NCBI RefSeq assembly: GCF_001278945.1 | Contig: NZ_LGRV01000003.1 | Location: 1,364,001 to 1,428,000 of the forward strand | DNA from: Lysinibacillus contaminans | Lineage (GTDB): Bacteria > Bacillota > Bacilli > Bacillales_A > Planococcaceae | Direction of reading: 5' to 3' | DNA: 64,000 nt | Part shown: piece by piece, positions 42,288 through 52,143 of the stretch | How the letters are laid out: every line of letters starts with the position of its first letter | Numbering within the stretch: the stretch's first letter is position 1 | The notes under the pieces: generated by a model | What the model was told of the DNA's origin: nothing | The model's database searches: none | Seen by the model: only the letters and a program-made list of their open reading frames with translations | Made by a program: the position numbers and the translations under genes

Positions 42288-43679
42288 ATGGATTATCGTA
42301 TTGAAAAAGACACAATGGGTGAAATCAAAGTACCTGCCGACAAAATTTGGGGTGCTCAAACGCAGCGTAGTAAAGAAAACTTCCGCATTGGTACCGAACA
42401 AATGCCAATCGAGTTGATTCAAGCGATGGCGATTTTAAAGAAAAGTGCAGCAATCGCAAACAATAAGCTTGGTAAGTTATCAGATGTGAAAACAACTGCG
42501 ATTGTTCAAGCGGCAGATGAAATTTTAAACGGACAATGGGACGACCAATTCCCACTTGTCGTGTGGCAAACAGGTAGTGGTACGCAGTCTAATATGAATG
42601 TGAACGAAGTAATTGCGCATCGTGCCAACCAAATTTTAACGGATGCTGGTGAAGCTGACCGTGTTCATCCAAACGATGATGTCAACAAATCACAAAGCTC
42701 AAATGACACGTTCCCGACGGCTTTGCATATTGCTGCCGTACTAAAAGTAGAAGATTACCTGATCCCTCGTCTTCGTCAATTAAAATCAACCTTGGACGAA
42801 AAGGCCGAGAACTTTAAAGATATTATTAAAATCGGACGTACGCATTTACAAGATGCTACACCACTGACATTAGGACAAGAAATCAGTGGATGGTCTGCAA
42901 TGCTTGCAAAATCAGAGCAAATGATTAAGTTAAACATCGAATTCATGAAAGAACTAGCAATCGGTGGAACAGCTGTTGGTACGGGCATTAACGCACATCC
43001 TGAATTTGGCGATCGTGTAGCGGCTGAAATCAGCGAATTCACAGGTAAAAACTTCACATCTGCTGCGAACAAATTCCATGCCTTAACAAGTCATGATGAA
43101 GCCGTTGTGGCACATGGTGCTTTAAAAGCACTCGCAGCAGACTTAATGAAAATTGCTAACGACGTACGCTGGCTTGCAAGTGGCCCACGTTCTGGTATTG
43201 GCGAGATTACAATTCCTGAAAATGAACCTGGGTCATCTATTATGCCTGGTAAAGTAAACCCTACTCAAAGTGAAGCCATGACAATGGTAGTCACACAAGT
43301 TGTCGGCAATGACGCAACAATTGCCTTTGCAGCTTCACAAGGGAACTTCGAGCTAAACGTATTTAAGCCAGTAATTATTTATAATTTCCTACAATCGACT
43401 CGCCTTCTTGCCGATACGATGAAATCATTCAATGATCACTGTGCAGTCGGCATCGAGCCAAATAAAGAAGTACTTGACCACAACTTACAAAATTCACTAA
43501 TGCTCGTAACAGCACTCAATCCTTATATTGGCTACGAAAACGCAGCAAAAATTGCGAAACAAGCCCATAAAGACGGCACTACATTAAAAGAAGCTGCTAT
43601 TGCAAGTGGGTTATTAACCGAAGAACAATTCGATGAATACGTAGACCCTGCTACAATGATTTATCCGAACGCAAAATAG
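42288..43679 (+). CDS. fumC: Class II fumarate hydratase
   Basis: A 463-residue cytosolic TCA-cycle enzyme that interconverts fumarate and malate without an iron-sulfur cluster. It starts at an ATG eight bases after AAAGGAG. Visible motifs are [32 protein letters not shown] and the signature [15 protein letters not shown] with the catalytic Ser. It lies downstream of the Fur box and terminator at 42079-42220; it may share control with them or have its own promoter in 42221-42280. Confidence 0.97.
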   Translation: MDYRIEKDTMGEIKVPADKIWGAQTQRSKENFRIGTEQMPIELIQAMAILKKSAAIANNKLGKLSDVKTTAIVQAADEILNGQWDDQFPLVVWQTGSGTQSNMNVNEVIAHRANQILTDAGEADRVHPNDDVNKSQSSNDTFPTALHIAAVLKVEDYLIPRLRQLKSTLDEKAENFKDIIKIGRTHLQDATPLTLGQEISGWSAMLAKSEQMIKLNIEFMKELAIGGTAVGTGINAHPEFGDRVAAEISEFTGKNFTSAANKFHALTSHDEAVVAHGALKALAADLMKIANDVRWLASGPRSGIGEITIPENEPGSSIMPGKVNPTQSEAMTMVVTQVVGNDATIAFAASQGNFELNVFKPVIIYNFLQSTRLLADTMKSFNDHCAVGIEPNKEVLDHNLQNSLMLVTALNPYIGYENAAKIAKQAHKDGTTLKEAAIASGLLTEEQFDEYVDPATMIYPNAK

Positions 43680-43689
43680 TATATATGCA

Positions 43690-43727
43690 AAAACCCAGCT
43701 AAGCACCTCCTCGCTTAACTGGGTTTT
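43690..43727 (+). terminator. Terminator of fumC
   Basis: AAAACCCAG (43690-43698) pairs with CTGGGTTTT (43719-43727); the inner CTAAGC/GCTTAA extends the stem. Confidence 0.85.
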
Positions 43728-43814
43728 ATAAATTCTTTGGGATAACTCAAAAAAAATGGTTCACACAACCTGTAAGAAAACCTCCACAGCATAATGCCAT
43801 AGAGGTTCGCTTAT

Positions 43815-44762
43815 TTACTTAGATTTTAATAATTCTTCAACAAATGTAACAGGCACATATGTTTTTGTTGGCTCAAGTAAAGCCGGAGCTACATCAAATT
43901 GACCAAGTGCTTTGTTGAAGCCATACATTTTTTCACCACGTGTAATCGTAAATGATAATGCACCTTTTGATACGATAGCACCAGTACCCGTCGATTGTAC
44001 TTTGTAACCAAGTTCTTCAGCGATTAAGCGTAATGGCACCATTTTTGCGCCTTCAACTTCATGAAAATCAGTCTCAATGATTGCTTGTACAGCCGCTTCT
44101 ACAGGATCTAGTTCTGCAGTATCCACTTCAGCTTCTTCTTGCGCTTCATTGTCTAAGATAATTACTTTTGTAGGTGGTGTTTGTGCTGGGATACTCATTG
44201 TCGTAATTGCATAGAAAACAAGCAAATTTTGTTCTTGTAAATCAGCAACTGTTACATCTTTGCCAGATGTACTTGATACTTTCGTTTCTTCACTAACATT
44301 CAATTTTAATGAGTATTCTTCACTCAATAAGTCTTTATCGAAAGAGCCAACAGCTACACTGCCCATTGCTTCTGTTTCAACAATAATCACTTCTGGGTTG
44401 TACTGCGGTGGATAGATCGCTAGCATCGGCTTGTTTGCATAATTGTACGCCGTTACTTTGTCGCCTTTTTTAAGTTTTACTTCTTTACCTGTATTATCGA
44501 AAACTAGCGTGTCTTTGTTCACGGCAAATACATTTGTGTTTTCGCCTTCTTTAGTTGTGTAGTATGTAGCGTTGTCACGTACTTCTACATTTTCTACCGT
44601 ACCTGCGATTTTAATAAAAATAGGCTGTACCTGTGCTTCGTCATTTTGTGCACCGCTTGTCACAACTACCTCTCCTCCGTTTGCTAAAGCTGTCGGTGTT
44701 ACGGCTACGCTACCGAATAATAATGCTGTCATTGCGAATGGAATAACTTTTTTCATCTTCAT
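43815..44762 (-). CDS. Secreted protein with C-terminal copper-amine-oxidase N-like domain
   Basis: A 315-residue protein with a Sec signal peptide (MKMKKVIPFAMTALLFGSVA, cleavage near PTALA-N). A beta-rich central region (about 45-195) resembles internal repeats of surface-stalk proteins. The last 75 residues (MVPLRLIAEELGYKVQ, KTYVPVTFVEELL) form the stalk or Cu_amine_oxidN1 fold common in Firmicutes surface proteins. No copper-oxidase catalytic domain is present. A cell-wall or extracellular structural or binding role is likely. Confidence 0.85.
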   Translation of the reverse strand: MKMKKVIPFAMTALLFGSVAVTPTALANGGEVVVTSGAQNDEAQVQPIFIKIAGTVENVEVRDNATYYTTKEGENTNVFAVNKDTLVFDNTGKEVKLKKGDKVTAYNYANKPMLAIYPPQYNPEVIIVETEAMGSVAVGSFDKDLLSEEYSLKLNVSEETKVSSTSGKDVTVADLQEQNLLVFYAITTMSIPAQTPPTKVIILDNEAQEEAEVDTAELDPVEAAVQAIIETDFHEVEGAKMVPLRLIAEELGYKVQSTGTGAIVSKGALSFTITRGEKMYGFNKALGQFDVAPALLEPTKTYVPVTFVEELLKSK

Positions 44763-44825
44763 CTAAATCGCTCCCTTGTTGTGTTTCATAGAAGTAGTCG
44801 TAATTAAATGAAAAAAGTTACAGTT

Positions 44826-46616
44826 TTACCATGATATTTTCAAAAAAATAAAATGCAATCTGTTTAAAACGCGTTGTAAAAAATATTCATGCTCGCTCTG
44901 TTGTGACCGAATCTCTAGCGCAACAGTCGGGTGATCAGTAATTATACCACCTACATTTTTCCCAATGAACTCTTGCAACGAACGATCGTTATTTAACGTC
45001 CAGACGAATAAATCAATATCCTGCTGTTGTAATTCTTCGATTAAACGGTCGGAAACAGATGATTCTTCAAGTGCAATAAAATCTACCTTTGTATCATCAA
45101 TTAAGCCAATATTGAGCGCATAAACAATACCTACGCGTAAATTAGGTGTAATATTCTTCAGTTGGGTAATCATTTCCGTGTTTGAAGACTGTACATAGTA
45201 CGTATCAAGCACCTTATGCACTCTAAGCTTTTCAACAAGCCGCAACAGAATATCTTCTGTTTCTTTGCCATGAATTTTTAGTTCAATAAGTAACGCGACA
45301 TCCAACGCTTTTGCCATTTCAATAAAGTCATCGAGTGACGTAATTTTATCACTAAAACCATTCGCATGGATCGTTACAGCCGTTAACTCACTAAGTGTCA
45401 TATTCGCTACCGTATTGTTTTTCCCAGCTAATCGCCGTAATGTGCGATCATGAAAGACTACAAATTCCCCGTCTGCCGTTTGTTGAATATCCAACTCGAT
45501 TAAATCAGCACCTAGGTTTGCAGCATTGACAAGTCCACTAATTGTATTTTCGACGCCTACCTCATTATAGCCTCTGTGAGCAATGATTTTCGTATCTGGT
45601 GCGTAAATGCTTTTTTCCAACGAATCTATATTAATGACACTCATGACGCCAAATACAATGCCGCCTAGTAAGAATATTTGCTTATAACGCTTTTTCAAAA
45701 GGTTTGGAGCAATTTTTTGTTTCGATAAACGTAATGTATTATACGTAATTGCTACCATAACCTGAGAAAACATTGCTTGAAGTAAACTAAAGAGTACGAC
45801 AAAAACGATTTCTAAAAACGCTAATGTCACCCCAGCAGTAACGAGCGCCGTACTAGGCCAATGGCGCTCTAAGTAATATAACGGCAACGTACTGATAACG
45901 GTTATCCCAAGTAATAAAAGTAAATGTCCTGTTAAAAGCATCGCTAATAATACAAGCAACTTAAACAAACGTCGTTTAGAAAATCGCCAGCTCTGCATAA
46001 GGGACTGTCGGATTGATAACTTCGGATGAATCGTAAAAATCGGCAAGGTCAGTATACTACGCACACCAAAAATCACCAGCATACTTGCTACACCAGCATA
46101 GAACAGTCTTCCAGTCTTAGTTTGCATCAGTTCATCCATTATAAAATGTGGAATCGTAATCTCCTGCGTTAATGTGAACGGAAGTATAAAGGAAGCAAGG
46201 GGCAATAGAAGCGCAATATAGATGGCTAAATATATTGTTTGAAAGCTAAAAAAATACACAGCCTTACGATTTAGTTGCTGCCAAATTGCTAGGAATCTAT
46301 AACGAGTGCCACGCTGCTGATTGAACGCCATTACAAATAAAAAGCCCATCTCATAATAGATAAAAAGCAGTACAATGAGTATCCATAAAAGCATCATGCA
46401 AATGACAAAAGGGTGCATTAAAAAGCTATACAAATTTTGGTCAGTAATATGCGTATAACCCGTTACTCGTAGCATGAATTTAAATGCCAGTGATGTCACA
46501 GGTACTATAAACAAAAACTGGAATAGCCGAAAAAGTGCAAAAACATGAATATAGTCAATGCGGTAAACAATAATGTTTTTGAATGCTAATTTTATGATTT
46601 GTCGCGCTTTTTGCAT
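44826..46616 (-). CDS. Membrane-anchored glycerophosphodiester phosphodiesterase
   Basis: A 596-residue protein. The first about 330 residues hold six to eight membrane helices (GDPD membrane domain), and the C-terminal about 240 residues form a GDPD TIM barrel. Catalytic elements are IIAHRGYNEVGVENT (His, Arg, Glu) and LIELDIQQTADGEFVVFHD (Glu, Asp, His). It hydrolyses glycerophosphodiesters, possibly from lipids or lipoteichoic acid, at the membrane surface. It is monocistronic, facing the same way as the stalk-domain gene. Confidence 0.93.
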   Translation of the reverse strand: MQKARQIIKLAFKNIIVYRIDYIHVFALFRLFQFLFIVPVTSLAFKFMLRVTGYTHITDQNLYSFLMHPFVICMMLLWILIVLLFIYYEMGFLFVMAFNQQRGTRYRFLAIWQQLNRKAVYFFSFQTIYLAIYIALLLPLASFILPFTLTQEITIPHFIMDELMQTKTGRLFYAGVASMLVIFGVRSILTLPIFTIHPKLSIRQSLMQSWRFSKRRLFKLLVLLAMLLTGHLLLLLGITVISTLPLYYLERHWPSTALVTAGVTLAFLEIVFVVLFSLLQAMFSQVMVAITYNTLRLSKQKIAPNLLKKRYKQIFLLGGIVFGVMSVINIDSLEKSIYAPDTKIIAHRGYNEVGVENTISGLVNAANLGADLIELDIQQTADGEFVVFHDRTLRRLAGKNNTVANMTLSELTAVTIHANGFSDKITSLDDFIEMAKALDVALLIELKIHGKETEDILLRLVEKLRVHKVLDTYYVQSSNTEMITQLKNITPNLRVGIVYALNIGLIDDTKVDFIALEESSVSDRLIEELQQQDIDLFVWTLNNDRSLQEFIGKNVGGIITDHPTVALEIRSQQSEHEYFLQRVLNRLHFIFLKISW

Positions 46617-46738
46617 CTATACACCACCCTTGCTTAATAAAATATCTCCTTTTTTAGCGGCCTTTACGTAACGCTAAATAAGCACATTGAAACCTTTTTC
46701 AAAATACTTCGTATAAGAGTATATGAATTCTAGAAAGG

Positions 46739-46975
46739 ATGTTGTGTACTTTGGAGAATATTTACATAGGTGATATTATTTCAACAGCATTTATTCTATT
46801 TATTATGGTGATCATCATAATCGTCATCATTGGTGTGTTTAAAATGGTATTTGCAAAAGCCAAACAACCCGCTTCACAAAGCGACTCGGCGCTTGTTCAA
46901 CAGGTGTACGAGCTAACAATGCGTATTAACACATTAGAACAACAAATGGATGAACTGAAAAAAAAGTCGCTGTGA
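46739..46975 (+). CDS. Small single-pass membrane protein, DUF4083-like
   Basis: 78 residues at most. A TTG at codon 5 is a competing start, since GAAAGG is close to the first ATG. One membrane helix (FILFIMVIIIIVIIGVFKMV) is followed by a polar linker and a coiled-coil-like end (VYELTMRINTLEQQMDELKK). Function unknown. It converges on the amidohydrolase gene, with overlapping terminator arms in both reading frames. Confidence 0.75.
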   Translation: MLCTLENIYIGDIISTAFILFIMVIIIIVIIGVFKMVFAKAKQPASQSDSALVQQVYELTMRINTLEQQMDELKKKSL

Positions 46976-46994
46976 ACACTCACAACGACTTTTT
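46961..46994. terminator. Shared terminator embedded in two convergent coding ends
   Basis: AAAAAGTCG (46961-46969) pairs with CGACTTTTT (46986-46994), extended inward by TGTGA/TCACA. The left arm encodes the last Lys-Lys-Ser of the small membrane protein, and the right arm encodes the last residues (KKKSL) of the amidohydrolase. Confidence 0.85.
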
Positions 46995-48557
46995 CTTATA
47001 CACTATTCGCCCATCAATTATCGTATAAGCAACATCAACACATGGTAGTGCTTCAATTGCCACCTCAAATAAATCCTCTGTAAACACCGTAAAATCGGCT
47101 GTATAACCTGGTGCAATTAGTCCCCGCATGTGCTGTTGTCCAATGATTTCAGCTGCACCTACCGTGTAAAGTCGCACCGCTTCAAAGCGAGAAATTTTCT
47201 CCTGTGCCCCGTAACCATCATGTGTCTCTCCGAAATTCCGTCTCGTGACTGCCGCATAAATTCCATGTAGTGGATTTGGCACTTCTATTGGTGCATCACT
47301 ACCACCAGCCACAATAAGCCCTCTATCCAGTAACGATTTTAATGGATGTAGTCCTTTGGCACGTTTTTTACCTAATCGAGCGATCTCTGCTGAATATTCA
47401 CCCTGCACAAACTGCGGCTGCATATCAACAGCCACTGGTAATGATGCCAACTTAGCAAGAATCTCCTCATCCACTAAGCTACAGTGAATAACACGATCAA
47501 GTTGACCCTCTCCTGGAGGATATTTCTCAAAAACGTCTAGAATTGTGGCAAGGGCTAAGTCACCAATCGCATGTACCGCAACCGTTTGATCATGAGCTCT
47601 TGCAAGATGAACTAGATCTTCAAGCTTAGCTTTCGTATGCACAAGCATTCCACTATTTTCAATGTCATCACTATATGGTTCTTTGAGTGCAGCTGTTCTA
47701 CCTCCAAACGCTCCGTCCACGAATATTTTCATCGCCCCAAACTCCAAATATGGCGACTGTTCTTCGTTCAATCTGGCGTCATCGACTTCCTGAAACACTG
47801 TATGATGCTGTAATAGATGAACTTTAAAGAATTTTTTTTCTTCAACAATTTTCCGAAAAGCAGCAATTGGCTGATGGGGTGGTCCATAATAGCTTAGATC
47901 CTCAGAGTGTCCACCAACGAGCCCATATGTTTGAAGTGACTCAATTGCCTTATCAAGTGCATCTTCAATATAAGCTGGTGTAATATGTGGCATATGATTT
48001 ACAATCAAGTAAAGGGCCGTATCCTTTAATACACCTGTCACTCGACCATTCACCTTCTCAATAATGCCGCCTTCTGGTGAAAGTGTAGCATCTGTAATCC
48101 CTGCAAATTCAAGTGCCTTGGAGTTGGCTAAAATTAAATGATGACAGCTTCGCTTGATGATAAGATGCGCCTCACCAAGTGAATCGAGTTCCTCTAACGT
48201 TGGAAAAACCGGCTCTGCAAACTGTGTTTCATTTAGTCCAATGGCAATGACCCACTCATCAGGATGTACCCCTTCCATTCGAGTACGAACAAGCGTTAAT
48301 AGCTCGTCCTTACTTTGCACGTTCGACACATCAATATGTTTTAACTTTTCACCATAGCCGATAATATGTAGATGGCTATCGACAAAACCTGGGTACATGA
48401 CGTTACCCTTTAAATCTCGAATAGAAGTAGCTTGTGGCAACAAGCGATCGACCTCACCTGTTGCCACAATTTTTCCGTTATGTTCAAGCACAGCTTCGAC
48501 TGTTTCGCCGTCACGTGCCATTGTGTAAATCGTACCGCCTGTCCATAAAATTGCCAC
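46980..48557 (-). CDS. Metal-dependent amidohydrolase, YtcJ/AepA type
   Basis: A 525-residue protein with a GTG start after GAGGTGAA. The amidohydrolase-3 fold is shown by the metal motif FVDSHLHI, further ligands in TVAVHAIGDLA and the Asp in VAGGSDAPIEVPNPL. The N-terminal ILWTGGTIYTM is typical. Members hydrolyse amides of unknown identity in the cytosol. It lies 15 bp downstream of bioY and is probably cotranscribed with it. Confidence 0.92.
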   Translation of the reverse strand: MAILWTGGTIYTMARDGETVEAVLEHNGKIVATGEVDRLLPQATSIRDLKGNVMYPGFVDSHLHIIGYGEKLKHIDVSNVQSKDELLTLVRTRMEGVHPDEWVIAIGLNETQFAEPVFPTLEELDSLGEAHLIIKRSCHHLILANSKALEFAGITDATLSPEGGIIEKVNGRVTGVLKDTALYLIVNHMPHITPAYIEDALDKAIESLQTYGLVGGHSEDLSYYGPPHQPIAAFRKIVEEKKFFKVHLLQHHTVFQEVDDARLNEEQSPYLEFGAMKIFVDGAFGGRTAALKEPYSDDIENSGMLVHTKAKLEDLVHLARAHDQTVAVHAIGDLALATILDVFEKYPPGEGQLDRVIHCSLVDEEILAKLASLPVAVDMQPQFVQGEYSAEIARLGKKRAKGLHPLKSLLDRGLIVAGGSDAPIEVPNPLHGIYAAVTRRNFGETHDGYGAQEKISRFEAVRLYTVGAAEIIGQQHMRGLIAPGYTADFTVFTEDLFEVAIEALPCVDVAYTIIDGRIVYKKKSL

Positions 48558-48572
48558 TGCACTTCACCTCAC

Positions 48573-49130
48573 TTATGCTGTAGCTTCTACCAGATGCGCT
48601 GTTTCTAAACGACGGCGTACGACGACGCCAAGCCACGCTGCTGCTACAGCTTTAATTAATCCTGTAATAATAAATGGTGCCACACCGCCCATGAATGCTG
48701 CTGTCCAAGTAAGGTCTGCCACAATTTTCAGCCATACTGTACCAAAGGCAAGAGTTACGACCATCCCAATAACATTTGCCACCACTGCATGTGGAATTGT
48801 TAAGCCCGATTTTTGTAAGTATAGCCCCATAATAAATGCTGTTGGTAGAAAGCCCACGATGTAGCCTCCAGTTGGCCCAACAACTATACCTAAGCCACCT
48901 GACATACCGCTAAAGACTGGCATTCCTGCTGCACCAAGTAAAATATATAATAGCACCGATAATGTGCCAAGTTTTGCGCCTAAAATTGTCACGACTAGGC
49001 CGATTGCTAACGTTTGTCCTGTAATTGGCACTGGCGAAAAAGGTAACGGAATCGTCACCTGTGCAAGTACCGCTATAATCGCTGCGCCAAATGCTGCTAA
49101 AACGTATTCATATGTACTGCTTTTTTTCAA
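48573..49130 (-). CDS. bioY: Biotin transporter substrate-binding subunit
   Basis: A 185-residue ECF-type S component with a TTG start behind GGGAGG. Six hydrophobic segments and the BioY signature PLPFSPVPITGQTLAIGL and VGPTGGYIVGFLPTAFI are clear. It captures biotin at the membrane, alone or with the shared EcfAAT module. A BirA operator sits in its promoter, confirming biotin control. Confidence 0.95.
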   Translation of the reverse strand: MKKSSTYEYVLAAFGAAIIAVLAQVTIPLPFSPVPITGQTLAIGLVVTILGAKLGTLSVLLYILLGAAGMPVFSGMSGGLGIVVGPTGGYIVGFLPTAFIMGLYLQKSGLTIPHAVVANVIGMVVTLAFGTVWLKIVADLTWTAAFMGGVAPFIITGLIKAVAAAWLGVVVRRRLETAHLVEATA

Positions 49131-49151
49131 AATAAACTGCCTCCCTTAGTA

Positions 49152-49212
49152 CGTTAACCGAATTAATAAATAAGTTAACACAACGATAAAACAAATGAAA
49201 ATCATTGTCAAT
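49152..49212 (-). promoter_or_regulatory. bioY promoter with BirA operator and Fur-like box
   Basis: On the minus strand, TTGACA (49212-49207), 17 bases and TATCGT form the promoter. GTTAAC near 49174-49180 and its mate near 49152-49158, 15 bases apart, give the Firmicute BirA operator (TGTTAAC-N15-GTTAACG). TGAAAATCATTGTCA (49196-49210) fits the 7-1-7 Fur pattern at 13 of 15 positions and overlaps the -35 and spacer. Confidence 0.7.
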
Positions 49213-49335
49213 CAATTTTGAAAAATAGTGTTAAAAAAAGATGCATATAAAATAAAAAACAATGCCAATATTATAATATTTAAAGAAAAAAGCAAGTACT
49301 CGTAGCTAACTCGAGAACTTGCTTAATAGTTTTCC

Positions 49336-50787
49336 CTAAATACTATTTCCAACATTGCTATAGGGATTATAGATTGTAATTTGGTTGCGTCCGTTGCGTT
49401 TTGATGAATAGAGTGCGCTGTCCGCATTTTTAATAAATTGCTCTATTTGTGTAGTTCTACCATAATCATTCGTACTAACGCCAATACTAAATTCTAAATT
49501 CACAACTTCTTCATCCACTATTAAAACCAGGGATTTTAGTTCCTCATACAAGTTTTCTGTCACCGTTTGTTCGTGTTCGCCAGCGAGTATTTTGGTCAAC
49601 ACAATAAATTCATCGCCACCAAAACGTGCGACGATTGATTCCTCGTAGCGCTCAAAATAATTCTGTAACGTAGTCGCAGTTAATACCAGCGCATCATCGC
49701 CACACAAATGACCATTTAGATCATTAATCGATTTAAAATGATCTAAGTCAATCATTAGTAAAGCTAATTGCTGTTTTTCTACTTCCGCAATTTCAAGCAT
49801 TTTTTCCGCATGCTCATCAAAAAAGCGTCGATTATAAATATTTGTCAATGGATCAATATACGATGTTCTTTCAAACTGTTTCTTCTGATCATTATATTCC
49901 ATATCAAATAATACTTGTGAGTAATTCTCTTTTTGGATTTCCAACAAAATATTTATATATTCCTTTTGCACGGCACACAAGACAATTTTATTACCTTGTT
50001 GCTCTATTAACCTTACTAAAGAATCGTAAATTGTCTGAAGCAGTGATAAATCATTGTTTTCGAGTGCATAATGCTTTGATTTTTGATACATATCGATTGC
50101 TTCTCCGATTGCCCCTTGCTTTTCACATAACAAGGCATAGGCATTGAAAACCTCTAATTGTGCTTTGCTATAAGGTGGGGTATTAATATTTGATAATAGC
50201 TCTTGTAATAACTCATTAGCTTCTTGAAATTCTTCCAAACCAATATGAGCAATTGCTAAATTTGTTTTGGGATAGGTAATCCCTGTATAGGGTTGTGCAT
50301 GTTTAGTTTCAAATGCATTGCAATAATATAAACTCTTAAAAGCAAATTCCTTTGCCTTACTATATTCCCCTTGTTCTATTTCTAGGTCACTCAGGTTATT
50401 ATAAATTTTTCCCATGCTTTCTACGTGTTCAATTCGATTGGCAATTTCAAGTCCCTTTAACATGAGTTCCTCGGATTTTTTTCGATGACCAAATGTTCCC
50501 CAGTAAATGGAGGCCAATGAATAATACTGAATCACATCAATATCTGTGCCGTATTTAAAGGTAAGTTCACGGTATTGTTCTAGAACATTAACAGCAATTT
50601 GTAAATCTCCAACTTGAAAATAGCTGGCACAACGATAGCGTAACAGTAGCATTGCTTTATCATACATCCCCAAAACATAGGCACTATCAATAGCAGCACT
50701 ACTTAACTCTATATAGTCTATATAGCGATTCGCGCTATATAACGTATTTAATGTAATAAATAGCTCTTCAAATTCCTGCTTGTCCAC
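49336..50787 (-). CDS. TPR-repeat diguanylate cyclase (GGDEF)
   Basis: A 483-residue soluble protein with a GTG start behind AAGGAGG. Residues about 1-290 form TPR-like helical repeats (for example GKIYNNLSDLEIEQGEYSKA, AYALLCEKQGAIGEAIDMY). The last about 170 residues are a GGDEF domain with DLDHFKSINDLNGH and intact RFGGDEF. The position of the inhibitory I-site RxxD reads YEES, so product feedback is probably lost. It should make cyclic di-GMP in response to a protein or peptide partner bound by the TPRs. No membrane segment is present. Confidence 0.93.
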   Translation of the reverse strand: MDKQEFEELFITLNTLYSANRYIDYIELSSAAIDSAYVLGMYDKAMLLLRYRCASYFQVGDLQIAVNVLEQYRELTFKYGTDIDVIQYYSLASIYWGTFGHRKKSEELMLKGLEIANRIEHVESMGKIYNNLSDLEIEQGEYSKAKEFAFKSLYYCNAFETKHAQPYTGITYPKTNLAIAHIGLEEFQEANELLQELLSNINTPPYSKAQLEVFNAYALLCEKQGAIGEAIDMYQKSKHYALENNDLSLLQTIYDSLVRLIEQQGNKIVLCAVQKEYINILLEIQKENYSQVLFDMEYNDQKKQFERTSYIDPLTNIYNRRFFDEHAEKMLEIAEVEKQQLALLMIDLDHFKSINDLNGHLCGDDALVLTATTLQNYFERYEESIVARFGGDEFIVLTKILAGEHEQTVTENLYEELKSLVLIVDEEVVNLEFSIGVSTNDYGRTTQIEQFIKNADSALYSSKRNGRNQITIYNPYSNVGNSI

Positions 50788-50955
50788 ACCGCATCCTCCT
50801 TTATATAAAACCTCTTATTCCTTTTATACTACATTTAATTGTAAAATATTACAATACTTTAGACCTTTTTAATTTTAGTTTAATAAGCAAATAATCCTAA
50901 GTCATTAATTTTCAAACTAAAAAACAAGCCGCTTTTAAGAGACTTGTCATTATTT

Positions 50956-52143
50956 CTAAATACCTAATAATCCTTTTAATTGTTCTGAACTTTTCTCACT
51001 AAGCTTGACGTCACCGTATTCAAGCACATGTAACCGTAGTGTCTTGGCATGAGTAACCAATACGTCCACTCGTACCCCGTCTAACATAAATGAATAATCT
51101 GGTGGTCTAATAATACTAGTTTCACCTTGTTGCCAGTTCACTTGTTGGAGGAATACTGCTACTTCATCAGGGTTTTGCAGTTTTAGCTTGGTTGTCACGG
51201 TAGGATCTATGACTGCCATACTTTGCTGCAAGCCATAGCGTTCGACCTTGCTAGTATCTTCAGACATCGAGCTCGATGATGAAACTTCAACATAATCACC
51301 CTTTTTTACTAATGCGCCATCTTCAATCGGATACCACGTTGCATTTTTGTATTTTTCGATGATTTTCGCTTTCGAAAGCCGTTCTAAATCTTCTGGAATA
51401 GCCCCTTCAACAAAGAAAAAAGCATTGCTATCTAATTCTACAACTGTCCCAACATAGGTCGAGCCATTTGGGATATTCGAATAGTATTTCAGACCAAGTT
51501 CTTCTTGAAAGGACTTCGCCTCTTCAGTAAAATGTGTATTAAAATAACGAATAGCATCTTGTTCAGCTATATCATGTACCATGGATTCTGGGAAGGTTGG
51601 ATATTTTTCTTGATACCACCCATTAAGTTTCTTTTCAGCAACATACATCGGGAGTAATGGTTCGACATACTTTTCAAAATACGAATCTAAGCCTCGATTA
51701 CCAAAAATCTCTTTAAATTTCGGGTCTTCCTGCAAATTTTGGAGCTCGTTGTAGCGTTTTTCCTTCTCTGCCTCTTGCTCTTTCATAGTACTATCAAAGC
51801 CAAGAGACTGTGCAAAATAATAGGATGCCAGTTGTTGTTCATAACGTCCATAGACAAACTCCTTAGGAGGATCTTGAGTAGCCCACATAATACGCTCTAA
51901 GTCTTCAAAATACTCTAGCTGTGTATGATTAAATAGCTGTGCTGATTGCTTCGTTCCACCATCAAGCAGCTGTATGGTGATAAAACCAACTATACATAAT
52001 GTAACTACCGCACTCATCACGATAAAATGAATGGGCTTTTTGGGCTTAAGGTTACGTTGACCTTGAATACGCTCCTTGACACGTTCTTTACTTGTTGCCA
52101 TATCGCCTGCCACTTTAAGTAACTCTTTTTTGACATTATTCAT
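50956..52143 (-). CDS. Membrane-anchored regulator of the adjacent ECF sigma factor (putative anti-sigma)
   Basis: A 395-residue protein. A cytosolic N-terminus of about 40 residues is followed by one membrane helix (FIVMSAVVTLCIVGFITIQL) and a large extracellular part. The extracellular Glu/Lys-rich helical stretch (YFAQSLGFDSTMKEQEAEKE) recalls SurA/PrsA N-domains, and the rest is unfamiliar. It overlaps the sigma gene by eight bases, the usual arrangement of anti-sigma factors. No zinc-binding ZAS motif (HxxxCxxC) is visible in the N-terminus, so the mechanism would differ from RsiW-type proteins. Confidence 0.7.
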   Translation of the reverse strand: MNNVKKELLKVAGDMATSKERVKERIQGQRNLKPKKPIHFIVMSAVVTLCIVGFITIQLLDGGTKQSAQLFNHTQLEYFEDLERIMWATQDPPKEFVYGRYEQQLASYYFAQSLGFDSTMKEQEAEKEKRYNELQNLQEDPKFKEIFGNRGLDSYFEKYVEPLLPMYVAEKKLNGWYQEKYPTFPESMVHDIAEQDAIRYFNTHFTEEAKSFQEELGLKYYSNIPNGSTYVGTVVELDSNAFFFVEGAIPEDLERLSKAKIIEKYKNATWYPIEDGALVKKGDYVEVSSSSSMSEDTSKVERYGLQQSMAVIDPTVTTKLKLQNPDEVAVFLQQVNWQQGETSIIRPPDYSFMLDGVRVDVLVTHAKTLRLHVLEYGDVKLSEKSSEQLKGLLGI

